DNA of 64,000 nt, from contig JAFQQF010000024.1 in assembly GCA_017411385.1 (NCBI GenBank), positions 1-64,000 on the forward strand, written 5' to 3'. The translations under genes and the position numbers were made by a program. Of this stretch, positions 15,256 to 23,373 are shown piece after piece. Positions within the stretch are counted from its first letter, which is position 1. Each line of letters begins with the position of its first letter. Below the pieces are notes generated by a model that saw only the letters and a program-made list of their open reading frames with translations, was not told where the DNA came from and made no database searches. This DNA comes from Ruminococcus sp. Lineage in GTDB: Bacteria > Bacillota > Clostridia > Oscillospirales > Acutalibacteraceae.

Positions 15256-15276
15256 TCCCACAATACCTAATTTCAT
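15256..15276. other. attR: right core of the integrated element
   Basis: Identical over 21 bp to attL (2626-2646). Immediately to its right, the minus strand reads GGAGGTTTATAAT before the duplicated ATG. This is the original ychF ribosome site and the stop codon of the acyltransferase gene. The duplicated start codon now opens only a short frame into the element. Confidence 0.9.
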
Positions 15277-15277
15277 A

Positions 15278-16027
15278 TTATAAACCTCCGAATAGCGAAA
15301 TTATATAGTAAACCCCGAAGATGAGGGGCTGATGCACAAGATAAACAAAGAATGCATTTGTGCCGAGTAGTGAAAAGAAAGGCACACGGCTTTTGTAAAT
15401 ACCCTCGGGCAGGTTTTGTTCTTTAAGCTTTCTGCCTGCAAAGACTCCCGAAAAGAAAGCAAACATCCACGGCAGTAGGGGGAAGTAGTCGGAATATGCC
15501 GAGTAAGGCGGGCGGAAACCAAACACCATAAGGAACTCCTGCTCGTAGAGCTTTTGGGGCAGATGAATACATAAAGGCTCAAAGCCCAGATAGCCTCTGT
15601 CTGTGTTGTAGGTTAATACAAACAGCACAAGACACAGTACAAGTCCCAATGAAGCGGGGATTTTCTCAATGAGCTTTTCTGTGACAGCATAAAATACTGC
15701 ACAGCATCCCAGCAGGTGAAGCACACCGAAGATTATGGGTGCATCGCTCATAATGAAAAGTGAGAAAAGGGTAACGACAAAGGCGGCACAGAGGATTTTT
15801 ATACCTCGGTTTAAGTTGTTTCTGCTTAGAATGCAGGATACACCGCTTATAAGAACAAAGGTCAATGCAAAAAGGGGACTGATGTATGCCAGAATATCAA
15901 ACATCTTCTGCGAAAAGCCGTGGTAAAAAACATAGCCTAAAGTGAACAGCGCGTGGTCAAACACCATGCAGAATACACAGAAGCCACGTATTTCATCAAG
16001 AAGATGTATTCGCTTTTTTGCCGACAA
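15278..16027 (-). CDS. Membrane acyltransferase, HGSNAT/DUF1624 type
   Basis: A 249-residue polytopic membrane protein of the heparan-alpha-glucosaminide N-acetyltransferase-like (DUF1624/acyltransferase 3-like) family: LLDEIRGFCVFCMVFDHA at the N-terminus, about seven hydrophobic helices, PLLPWMFAFFSGVFAG and the C-terminal NAFFVYLVHQPLI. The conserved D/R and His residues of TM1 and the last helix are present. It probably acylates a cell-envelope glycan; the substrate is unknown. The start is TTG at 16027 with a weak site. Its stop lies one base before the ancestral ychF start codon (TAA-T-ATG), so before the element entered, the two genes were translationally coupled. Confidence 0.85.
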   Translation of the reverse strand: MSAKKRIHLLDEIRGFCVFCMVFDHALFTLGYVFYHGFSQKMFDILAYISPLFALTFVLISGVSCILSRNNLNRGIKILCAAFVVTLFSLFIMSDAPIIFGVLHLLGCCAVFYAVTEKLIEKIPASLGLVLCLVLFVLTYNTDRGYLGFEPLCIHLPQKLYEQEFLMVFGFRPPYSAYSDYFPLLPWMFAFFSGVFAGRKLKEQNLPEGIYKSRVPFFSLLGTNAFFVYLVHQPLIFGVYYIISLFGGL

Positions 16028-16138
16028 AGTATCACTCTTTTCAAATTAAATATTGAAAGACGCAAAAAAATATATTAACATATATAATACCATATTAAAT
16101 GAAAATATACAAGTGATTAGTGAAAGACGGTGATTTTT

Positions 16139-17296
16139 TTGAATTGTGTATATGATTTTGTGCTTTTTGATTTAGACGGAACCCTCTCTGCAAGTGCTCC
16201 GGGGATAAGACGTTGCATAGAGCTTACCATGGAGAAAATGGGAAAGGAAGCCCCCGATTTGTCCGATTACAGCAAATATATAGGACCTCCCCTTATTACA
16301 ACCTTTCAGAAGCTCTGCAAGCTCAGCCTTGAAGAAGCAAAGGAAGCACTCTCAATCTACCTTGAGTTTTATGACACCGAGGGCGAGCCGAGAAACTCTC
16401 TCTTTGAAGGTACTCTGCATCTGCTCCAAAGACTCAAAGAGAGTAATGCAAAGGTGGCTGTGTGCACCTCAAAGAACGAAATAAGTGCAAAGAATGTCTG
16501 CGATTTCCTTGGCATTACCGAGCTTCTGGATGCTTTGTGCGGTTCCGACCACTCCACAGGCAGACGGGAGAAAGAGGATATTATCCCTTATGCAATGCTC
16601 ACTTTGGGTGCCACCTGTGATGACAAAGTGGTTATGATTGGCGATACACATTTTGACGCAAAGGGTGCACGCCACAATGATGTGGATTTTATCGGTGTAA
16701 CCTACGGCTACGGCAAAAGGGAAACTATGGAAGAAGAAGGAGCCAAGGTGTTTGCCCATAATGCCCTGCACCTTGAAAAAATCCTTTTCGGCGAAGAAAA
16801 TCCCTTTGACAGGGACTGCAGGTTTGATGTTGAGGATAAACGATTTCAGTTTCGCGTAGGTGCTGTAATAATCGAGGAGGACTGTGTACTCCTTGCAAAG
16901 TGCGACGCAGCGGACTATTACTACTCTGTGGGCGGTGCCGTGAAGATGGGCGAAACCGCTGAGGATGCGGTAAAACGTGAGGTGTTTGAAGAAACAGGCA
17001 TTCACTACGAGGTGGAAAGACTCCTTTGTGTGCACGAAAATTTCTTCAAGGACGAGGCGGTGCTGAGAGGAGTTACCTTCCACGAGGTATGCATGTATTT
17101 TATGATGAAGCCAAAAGGCGGAAAGCTGAGCCTAACACAGGAAAGCTTCAGCACTACCGGCAGAGAGTATATGCATTGGATACCTGTAAAGGAGCTTAAA
17201 AACATAAAAGTATTCCCTGTATTCTTAGAGGACAAGCTTCTGAAATTCCCAAAAGGCGTGGAGCATATAGTAACAAACGAGCTTGAGTCCCCCTGA
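16139..17296 (+). CDS. HAD phosphatase fused to a Nudix hydrolase
   Basis: A 385-residue two-domain protein. Residues 1-215 are a phosphoglycolate-phosphatase-like HAD hydrolase: FDLDGT (motif I), VCTSKN (motif II), K in motif III and IGDTHFDAKGA (motif IV). Residues about 235-370 are a Nudix hydrolase with a full Nudix box, GGAVKMGETAEDAVKREVFE followed by ETG. Together they could remove phosphate from a nucleotide-like substrate in two steps, but the substrate is unknown. I favour TTG 16139 (GGTGA 5 bases upstream) over GTG 16130, with moderate certainty. The last three codons and the TGA stop fall inside a palindromic repeat, so the natural C-terminus may have been altered. Confidence 0.88.
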   Translation: MNCVYDFVLFDLDGTLSASAPGIRRCIELTMEKMGKEAPDLSDYSKYIGPPLITTFQKLCKLSLEEAKEALSIYLEFYDTEGEPRNSLFEGTLHLLQRLKESNAKVAVCTSKNEISAKNVCDFLGITELLDALCGSDHSTGRREKEDIIPYAMLTLGATCDDKVVMIGDTHFDAKGARHNDVDFIGVTYGYGKRETMEEEGAKVFAHNALHLEKILFGEENPFDRDCRFDVEDKRFQFRVGAVIIEEDCVLLAKCDAADYYYSVGGAVKMGETAEDAVKREVFEETGIHYEVERLLCVHENFFKDEAVLRGVTFHEVCMYFMMKPKGGKLSLTQESFSTTGREYMHWIPVKELKNIKVFPVFLEDKLLKFPKGVEHIVTNELESP

Positions 17297-17955
17297 ATGG
17301 CATTCGCCATTCCTCCCCCTTTTAGGCAAGGGGGCTTATAGAGGCTCCCTCTTTGAGGGAGCTGTTTTTGCCTTGGCAAAAACTGAGGGAGTGAAAGTCA
17401 ACGGCATTATTGCAGGGACCGACGTCCCCGACTCCTCGCAAGGGCTCCCTTGTGTAAAGGAAATTCCCCTGTTAGGGGAAATGTCGGCTTTGCCGACAAA
17501 AGGGTTGCCGCTTTCGCAGAAAGGCTGTCAGCGAAGCTGACTGAGGGATTGACCTTGATGATGTCACTTCAGCCGAAGTGTCCGCTTTACCCGAAACCTT
17601 ATCAATCCTCCCGAGTTTTGCCGTGGGCAAAACCCACCCTCCTTTACACAAGGAGGGCATATAAGGCTCCCTTGTGTAAAGAGCGCTGTCGCCGAAGGTG
17701 GCGAGGGATTGAAAGTTGAGCAGAAACTTAGCGGGTGAATCCCCCCTGAATGGCATTCGCCATTCATCCCCCCTTTAGGCAAGGGGGGCTTTTGTAGGAT
17801 TGAGGATTTGAAATTCCCCCCTGAATGGCTTTCGCCATTCTTCCCCCCCTTTAGGCAAGGGGGCTTTTTTGCCTTTCTTGTGTAAAGCTTCTTTAGAGGC
17901 ACGGGGCGTCGAAGGTGTCACCTCCTACGAGCTTTTGTTTTACATAAGGGGGCTT
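17284..17955. repeat. Composite palindromic repeat cluster (copy 2)
   Basis: About 670 non-coding bases, apart from the first 13, which end the HAD-Nudix gene. It contains three TGAATGG(C/T)ATTCGCCATTC plus CCCTTTAGGCAAGGG hairpins (near 17294, 17748 and 17820) and a CCCTTGTGTAAAGG to CCTTTACACAAGGAGG block (17447-17670) almost identical to 173-390 of the window. The tail TTAGAGGCACGGGGCGTCG (about 17891-17909) matches about 400-418. The two clusters share modules but in permuted order, so they arose by repeated insertion or recombination. Confidence 0.85.
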
Positions 17956-18013
17956 ATACAAATAAATTCATTACCTGTTCGCTTCCCTCATATTTATTTA
18001 TGAGGTGGAGCGA

Positions 18014-18514
18014 ATGTTTTTATTATCATACTTCAAAAAAACCGAGAAAAGTAAAGAGCATCGTGGCAAAAGCTTTTCTTTTTTGCTGGTTTTCTTAATT
18101 GCCTTGGCAGCTGCTCTGTTTGCAATATGGGCGGTATACAGAGTGAATACCGTGCCCTCAAAGGCATATTGTGAGGGCTTGGGTGAATACTCTCTTTTGG
18201 CTTCAACGGATATTGAGAGAGAAGGGTTTTTCGCACAGTTTGGGTTTACTGCCGAAAGCGTTTGCCACAGCCTTGTGCGTATCCCCTCGCAGGGTGAGGT
18301 CTTTGAAGAATACAATGCTCTGCAGAAGGCTCAGGGACTTGACCTTAAACCCTATATGGGAAAGCAGGCACATCAGTATATATTCAGCTTGAAAAAAGAC
18401 GGGCAGGAAAGCCCTTTGTATGCCGTTTTGTTTGTTTACAGAGATAGGGTAGTAGCTGTGCATATTACGGATTATACACCGAACGGTATGTATCTGAGCA
18501 TTTTGGAAGGATGA
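18014..18514 (+). CDS. DUF4830-like membrane-anchored protein
   Basis: A 166-residue protein with a short cytoplasmic head, one membrane helix (FLLVFLIALAAALFAIWAVY, about 24-43) and an extracytoplasmic domain. The domain pattern, GFTAESVCHSLVRIP, then EVFEEYNALQKAQGLDLKPY, GKQAHQYIF and VLFVYRDRVVAVHI, matches the DUF4830 family of clostridia, whose function is unknown. ATG 18014 is preferred over GTG 18005 because GAGGTGGAG lies directly before it. It is a single gene followed by a terminator at 18574-18612. Confidence 0.75.
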   Translation: MFLLSYFKKTEKSKEHRGKSFSFLLVFLIALAAALFAIWAVYRVNTVPSKAYCEGLGEYSLLASTDIEREGFFAQFGFTAESVCHSLVRIPSQGEVFEEYNALQKAQGLDLKPYMGKQAHQYIFSLKKDGQESPLYAVLFVYRDRVVAVHITDYTPNGMYLSILEG

Positions 18515-18573
18515 CTCTTTGTGCATACAGTATCTTGTAAGCAAATATAGCCAAGCCCCATATATATGACAAT

Positions 18574-18612
18574 TCACCAAAAAAACGTTCTTTAATTTGG
18601 TGATTTTTTTTC
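18574..18612 (+). terminator. Terminator after the DUF4830 gene
   Basis: TCACCAAA/TTTGGTGA stem (18574-18581 with 18596-18603) followed by a run of T. Confidence 0.8.
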
Positions 18613-18664
18613 TTTATGTTCGATTTACATAAAATATTCAATTAATATTTAGTGAAAACATTAA

Positions 18665-18693
18665 TTGAGCTTTTGAAACAAAAGTGGTATATT
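18665..18693 (+). promoter_or_regulatory. Sigma-A promoter of the UgpC-type gene
   Basis: TTGAGC (18665-18670), 17-bp spacer, TATATT (18688-18693), about 65 bases before the ATG. Confidence 0.65.
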
Positions 18694-18757
18694 ATTAAGT
18701 AGATTAAACAGGAATCTGTAAAAGTCTAACTTTTTTCGTATATGGAGGTTTTTCAGT

Positions 18758-19870
18758 ATGGCAAATGTATCACTTAGACATGTGTACAAAATCTATGATG
18801 GCGGCGTTACCGCTGTAACAGACTTCAACCTGGAGATTGAGGACAAGGAATTTATCATTCTCGTTGGTCCTTCCGGCTGCGGTAAGTCCACAACCCTGCG
18901 TATGATTGCAGGTCTTGAGGATATTTCCAAGGGTGAGCTTTACATCGGCGACCATCTTTGCAACGACGTTGCTCCCAAGGACAGAGATATCGCAATGGTA
19001 TTCCAGAACTATGCTCTGTATCCCCATATGTCAGTTTATGACAACATGGCATTCGGTCTGAAGCTCAGAAAGATGCCCAAGGAAGAAATCAAGAGAAGAG
19101 TTGAAGAGGCTGCAAGAATCCTCGGCATCGAAGAGTATCTTGACAGACGTCCCAAGGCTCTCTCCGGCGGTCAGCGTCAGCGTGTTGCTCTCGGCCGTGC
19201 TATCGTTCGTGATCCTAAGGTATTCCTTCTTGACGAGCCTCTTTCAAACCTTGATGCAAAGCTCCGTGCTAACATGAGAACTGAGATTAACAAGCTCTAT
19301 CAGCGCCTTGGCACAACATTCATTTACGTTACTCACGACCAGACAGAGGCTATGACAATGGGTACTCGTATCGTTGTTATGAAGGACGGCTTCATTCAGC
19401 AGGTTGATACTCCCCAGCACCTCTACGATATGCCCTGCAATGAGTTCGTAGCAGGCTTTATCGGCTCTCCCCAGATGAACTTTGCTGATGCAACACTCAT
19501 CAAGATGGGCGACGGCGTTGGCCTCAAGTTCGGCAAGTACGAGATGAAGCTGCCCGCTTCCAAGAACGCAGACGGCAAGCTCACTCCCTACATCGGCAAG
19601 GAGGTTCGCTTCGGTATCCGTCCTGAGCACGTTCACGACGAGCCCGAGTTCCTTGAGAAGGCAACTGAGGGTGTTCTCTCCGCTAAGGTTGACGTTACTG
19701 AGCTTATGGGTGCAGAGATTTATCTCTATGTTGATATCGACGGCACACCTATCACAGCTCGCGTTGCTCCCACATCCACAGCTAAACCCGGCGACACAAT
19801 CAAGATTGCTCTTGACCTCACAAGAGTTCACATCTTCGACAAGGAAACAGAGCGTACAATCGTTAACTGA
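18758..19870 (+). CDS. ugpC: Carbohydrate ABC transporter ATPase, UgpC/MsmX type
   Basis: A 370-residue ATPase subunit of CUT1 sugar importers. Walker A GPSGCGKST (about 37-45), Q-loop VFQNYALYPHMSV, signature LSGGQRQRVALGRA, Walker B VFLLDEPLSNLDAKLR and switch histidine THDQTEAMTMG are intact. The C-terminal 130 residues are the TOBE/MalK regulatory domain. No permease or binding-protein gene is adjacent, as in MsmX-type ATPases that energise several separate sugar transporters. It has GGAGG before the ATG, its own promoter and its own terminator. Codon use is strongly biased to few codons, as in highly expressed genes. Confidence 0.95.
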   Translation: MANVSLRHVYKIYDGGVTAVTDFNLEIEDKEFIILVGPSGCGKSTTLRMIAGLEDISKGELYIGDHLCNDVAPKDRDIAMVFQNYALYPHMSVYDNMAFGLKLRKMPKEEIKRRVEEAARILGIEEYLDRRPKALSGGQRQRVALGRAIVRDPKVFLLDEPLSNLDAKLRANMRTEINKLYQRLGTTFIYVTHDQTEAMTMGTRIVVMKDGFIQQVDTPQHLYDMPCNEFVAGFIGSPQMNFADATLIKMGDGVGLKFGKYEMKLPASKNADGKLTPYIGKEVRFGIRPEHVHDEPEFLEKATEGVLSAKVDVTELMGAEIYLYVDIDGTPITARVAPTSTAKPGDTIKIALDLTRVHIFDKETERTIVN

Positions 19871-19888
19871 TTTACATTTTGAATTCAG

Positions 19889-19921
19889 CAGCAGAAGGCG
19901 AAAGTCTTCTGCTGTTTTTTT
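19889..19921 (+). terminator. Terminator of the UgpC-type gene
   Basis: CAGCAGAAG/CTTCTGCTG (19889-19897 with 19906-19914) followed by T7. Confidence 0.9.
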
Positions 19922-20235
19922 GTTTAGGCAACGTGCAGAGTGAGAAAGAGTATTGCTACCCGAAATCCTAACACAGAGCCTTCCCCTTGAGGAAAGGTAT
20001 CAGCGAAGCTTGCTCAGAGGCACAGAACACGAATGTGCTTGCGAAACTTAGTTTGTTTTTTGCGAAATTTTATTGCTCGTTCGTCTTGCTCTGCTTTATA
20101 AGGCAATCTGTCTTTCCCTCTGGTGGAAGGCTTTTTAAGGCTTCTGCTGTGAGGGAGTGTGTGCTTTTTCCTCGACAGGTGCATTTATGCTTTCAGCATT
20201 TTTTATAAAAAAACAAGAAATTTTTTGAAAAAAGG
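19922..20235. repeat. Degenerate palindromic repeat remnant
   Basis: A gene-free stretch containing decayed pieces of the window's repeat family (CCTTCCCCTTGAGGAAAGG with CAGCGAAGC near 19980-20009, and GGAAGG...GTGAGGGAG near 20124-20157). No coding frame has a ribosome site. Confidence 0.55.
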
Positions 20236-20264
20236 TTGCATTTTTGATTTTTTTTGTGTAATAT
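20236..20264 (+). promoter_or_regulatory. Sigma-A promoter of the PucR-type regulator
   Basis: TTGCAT (20236-20241), 17-bp T-rich spacer, TAATAT (20259-20264). GGAGG lies before the ATG at 20353. Confidence 0.6.
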
Positions 20265-20352
20265 GTATATGAAATTATATTATTTTTGGTATCATTCCCA
20301 CAAACGCTTCGGGATTTTGACTACTAATCATTAATGTAGCGGAGGCAAAAAT

Positions 20353-21438
20353 ATGTCTAACAGATTGTTTCAGGGTGTTATCCATCAGATGAAGGATGCT
20401 ATTGACAGAGTTATCGGTGTAGTTGATGAAACTTCGGTTGTCATCGCTTGCTCTGAGCTTGGCCGTATCGGCGAGGTTAACGAGAATATCAATTCCGAAA
20501 CCTTGAGTGCAACAGTTCCTTTTGTAATCAACGGCTGTACATACAAATCTTTCGGTAATTCCGCAAGACATGAGTATGCGGTTTTTGTATCCGGTGCTGA
20601 CGAGCTTGCACAGAAGTATGTTCAGCTACTGAGCGTTTCACTTGCAAGCATCAAGCAGTATTATGATGAAAAATACGACAGAAGCAACTTTATCAAGAAC
20701 GTTATCCTTGATAATATTCTGCCCGGTGATATTTACATCAAGGCAAGAGAGCTTCGCTTTAACAACGATGTAACCAGAGTTTGTATGCTCATTAAGATTA
20801 CATCAAAAACAGACATTTCCGCTTATGATATAATTCAAAACCTTTTCCCCGACAAGAACAAGGACTTCGTTATCAATATCAACGAAACTGACATTGCTCT
20901 TGTAAAGGAGATTAAAGCAGGTATTGAGGGCAAGGATTTGGAGAAGCTGGCAAGCTCCATTGTGGATACCCTTTCCAGCGAGTTCTACACTCATTGCTCC
21001 ATCGGTATCGGCACCTCTGTTACAGGCATTAAGGATTTGGCTTACTCCTTCAAGGAAGCACAGGTTGCTCTTGAGGTGGGCAAGGTGTTTGATACAGAGC
21101 GCACCATTGTAAACTACGACAACCTCGGTATCGCCCGTCTGGTATATCAGCTTCCCACAACTCTGTGCGATATGTTCCTCAGAGAGGTGTTCAAGCGCGG
21201 TTCCATCGAAACTCTCGATCAGGAAACTCTCTTTACAATCCAGAAGTTCTTTGAGAATAACCTCAACGTGTCCGAAACCTCCAGAAAGCTTTTCGTTCAC
21301 CGTAACACTCTGGTTTACCGTCTTGAGAAAATCAAGAAGCTCACAGGTCTTGATTTGAGAGAGTTTGAGGACGCTATCGTGTTTAAGGTAGCCCTTATGG
21401 TTAAAAAATACCTGACAGCCAGCCCCACAAAATATTAA
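20353..21438 (+). CDS. PucR/CdaR-family transcriptional regulator
   Basis: A 361-residue regulator. The C-terminal HTH_30 domain is clear: NVSETSRKLFVHRNTLVYRL, then EKIKKLTGLDLREFEDA (about 300-345). Before it is a GGDEF-like CdaR central domain (about 120-260, with SIGIGTSVTGIKDLAYSFKE). The N-terminal 100 residues may be the sensory part. Proteins of this type respond to sugar acids or other metabolites. It follows the orphan sugar ATPase gene but has its own promoter, and a link between them is only possible. The next gene, ftsE, is 287 bases away, so it is probably not part of the cell-division operon. Confidence 0.88.
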   Translation: MSNRLFQGVIHQMKDAIDRVIGVVDETSVVIACSELGRIGEVNENINSETLSATVPFVINGCTYKSFGNSARHEYAVFVSGADELAQKYVQLLSVSLASIKQYYDEKYDRSNFIKNVILDNILPGDIYIKARELRFNNDVTRVCMLIKITSKTDISAYDIIQNLFPDKNKDFVININETDIALVKEIKAGIEGKDLEKLASSIVDTLSSEFYTHCSIGIGTSVTGIKDLAYSFKEAQVALEVGKVFDTERTIVNYDNLGIARLVYQLPTTLCDMFLREVFKRGSIETLDQETLFTIQKFFENNLNVSETSRKLFVHRNTLVYRLEKIKKLTGLDLREFEDAIVFKVALMVKKYLTASPTKY

Positions 21439-21725
21439 TAAACTATAAACAAACTTCGCTTTGTACGCGGATTCGTATATGAGAATTGCGTGCAAAGCGA
21501 TTTTAGAATAACCGCGAATTTCCAGTATGTGGAAAGTGACAAAGCCTCCTTTGCTTAAACGGAGGTGCCGAAAATCTTTGATTTTTGACGGAGGGATATA
21601 CTTTTGTGTGAAGTTGTCCAAGATGTGTGTCACGTCTGAGGCACCGCACTCTGTGAGCTTTTTCTTAGACAAAACGGTTTTAAAGATTTTCAATTACCAA
21701 CAGACAGATAAAGGCAGGGTATGAA

Positions 21726-22400
21726 ATGATTGAATTCAGAAATGTTTCCAAGGTTTACAGCACGGGAACTCACGCACTTAACAAAGCGAGCCTTACCATT
21801 GAAAAAGGCGAGTTTGTTTTTATCGTGGGCTCATCCGGTGCAGGTAAAAGTACTTTTTTAAAGCTTATTATGAGGGAAGAAATTCCCACCTCAGGCTCAA
21901 TTATCGTAAACGGTATGCAGCTTGATAAAATGAAGCGCCGTCAGGTGCCTATGCTCAGGCGTACAATGGGCATTGTGTTTCAGGACTTCCGACTCATTGA
22001 CAAAATGACCGTTTATGAGAACGTAGCCTTTGCCATGCGTGCCGTGGGTGCACGCTCACGTGCCATCAAGAAGCGTGTGCCCTACATACTGGAGCTTGTG
22101 GGACTTGAGGGAAAGGCTGACAACTATCCTTCCGAGCTTTCGGGCGGCGAACAGCAGAGGGTAGGTCTTGCCCGTGCGCTTGTTAACAATCCCCAGATGA
22201 TTATTGCAGACGAGCCCACAGGTAACATCGACCCCGAGATGAGCTATGAGATTATGGAACTTCTCTCGGAGATTAACAAGCGCGGTACCACCATTCTCAT
22301 TGTTACTCATGAGCTGGATTTGGTGCACAGCTTCAACCGCAGGGTTATCACTATCGACAAGGGTGTAGTTGTGTCTGATACTAAAGACACTCAGGCTTGA
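21726..22400 (+). CDS. ftsE: Cell-division ABC ATPase FtsE
   Basis: A 224-residue ATPase that, with FtsX, couples ATP hydrolysis to activation of a peptidoglycan hydrolase at the division site. Walker A GSSGAGKST, Q-loop GIVFQDFRLIDKMTVYENV, signature LSGGEQQRVGLARAL and Walker B IIADEPTGNIDPE are complete. The Q-loop sequence is typical of FtsE. It starts the ftsE-ftsX-M23 cluster, with ftsX beginning 19 bases after its stop. Confidence 0.96.
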   Translation: MIEFRNVSKVYSTGTHALNKASLTIEKGEFVFIVGSSGAGKSTFLKLIMREEIPTSGSIIVNGMQLDKMKRRQVPMLRRTMGIVFQDFRLIDKMTVYENVAFAMRAVGARSRAIKKRVPYILELVGLEGKADNYPSELSGGEQQRVGLARALVNNPQMIIADEPTGNIDPEMSYEIMELLSEINKRGTTILIVTHELDLVHSFNRRVITIDKGVVVSDTKDTQA

Positions 22401-22419
22401 TTTCAGAGAGGGTAAAAAT

Positions 22420-23325
22420 ATGAAAATTAGTGGATTCGGATATTTGGTGAAAGAGGGTATCAGGAGTATATGGACAAACCGAATGATGAGCCTTGCCTCT
22501 ATCGGTGTGCTTATTTCCTGTCTTTTGCTTACAGGAGCGGCAGAGCTTCTTTCTGTAAATGTTTCTTCTGCTATTGAGAGCATCGGCGGCACCAACGTGA
22601 CCAGAGTGTTCCTCGAACAGCAGATTACCGACTTGGAGGCGGTGCACATCGGTGACGAGCTTGCACGTATTCCCAATGTGGAAAAAACCGTTTTTGTTTC
22701 CAAGGACGAGGCTATCAGGGATTATCAGGATACCCTGAGAGAGGATATTTTCCAGCAGCTTATTGGTGAGGGCAACCCCTTGCCTAATGCTATTGACGTT
22801 ACTATGACTGACTTGGCATATTACGACGACACCATCGCTCAGGTTCTTTCTGTAGACGGAGTTGAGTCTGCCCGCGACACAAGGGAGATTGCCATGAAGC
22901 TCACAAATCTCAACGACTTGGTAAGCACTCTGACATTGTGGATTATGGTGGCTTTGGTGCTTGTTTCGGTTTTCATTATCTCAAATACAATCAGAATGAC
23001 CATGTATTCCAGAAGATTTGAGATAAGTATTATGAAGTCGGTTGGTGCAACAGACACCTTCGTTCGTATTCCCTTTATCATTGAGGGTATGGTAATCGGT
23101 CTGGTTTCCGGACTTGTGTCCTCGGGACTTCTGTTCCTGCTTTACGATGTAGTTATGAAGACAATGCAGAACATTGTTTCCTTCAAGTTTATTCCCTATT
23201 CTCAGGTAGGACTCTGGGCATCCCTTGCCTTTATTGTTGCAGGTATGCTTATCGGTGCCTTAGGCAGTGTGGTTTCTATCGGCAGATACCTTAAAAAAGA
23301 GGGTAATGAGCTTTTAGGTTGGTAA
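22420..23325 (+). CDS. ftsX: Cell-division membrane protein FtsX
   Basis: A 301-residue protein with the FtsX layout: a cytoplasmic N-terminus (YLVKEGIRSIWTNRMMSLAS), TM1 (ISCLLLTGAAELLSVNV), a large extracellular loop (about 50-175) that contacts the hydrolase, and three C-terminal TM helices including ISNTIRMTMYSRRFEISIMK. The start is ATG 22420 with AGAGAGGG upstream. It partners FtsE and probably the secreted M23 protein encoded next. Confidence 0.95.
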   Translation: MKISGFGYLVKEGIRSIWTNRMMSLASIGVLISCLLLTGAAELLSVNVSSAIESIGGTNVTRVFLEQQITDLEAVHIGDELARIPNVEKTVFVSKDEAIRDYQDTLREDIFQQLIGEGNPLPNAIDVTMTDLAYYDDTIAQVLSVDGVESARDTREIAMKLTNLNDLVSTLTLWIMVALVLVSVFIISNTIRMTMYSRRFEISIMKSVGATDTFVRIPFIIEGMVIGLVSGLVSSGLLFLLYDVVMKTMQNIVSFKFIPYSQVGLWASLAFIVAGMLIGALGSVVSIGRYLKKEGNELLGW

Positions 23326-23373
23326 GATTTTTGGAAGATATATGAAATGTAAAAAGACAAAAGAGGTGACTGT

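Larger units (their letters stand above)
2626..15276. mobile_element. Integrated genomic island at the 5' end of ychF, carrying a defence-like operon
   Basis: The element is defined by the 21-bp direct repeats at 2626-2646 and 15256-15276, a tyrosine integrase and Tn916-type excisionase at the left end, and paired 22-bp repeats just inside both ends. Without it, the acyltransferase stop codon (15278-15280) would fall one base before the ychF start codon, so the precise pre-insertion sequence can be reconstructed. Cargo is int, xis, a RemA-like gene, a winged-helix/nuclease-like gene and an eight-gene operon (Fic, MmeI-like, membrane protein, Mrr-like, FRG, macro, GNAT, VWA). I see no relaxase, coupling protein or type IV secretion gene, so it is not self-conjugative as it stands. 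It may be mobilised in trans or be a remnant of a larger conjugative element. Confidence 0.9.

Noticed and set aside
2626-15276. Element considered as a self-transmissible ICE
   Set aside because: No relaxase, coupling ATPase, VirB4-like or other transfer gene is visible between the att sites. Only int, xis and two small mobile-element-type genes remain.
17284-17955. Repeat cluster considered as a CRISPR array
   Set aside because: Units are palindromic, unequal in length and not separated by regular unique spacers; no cas genes are nearby.
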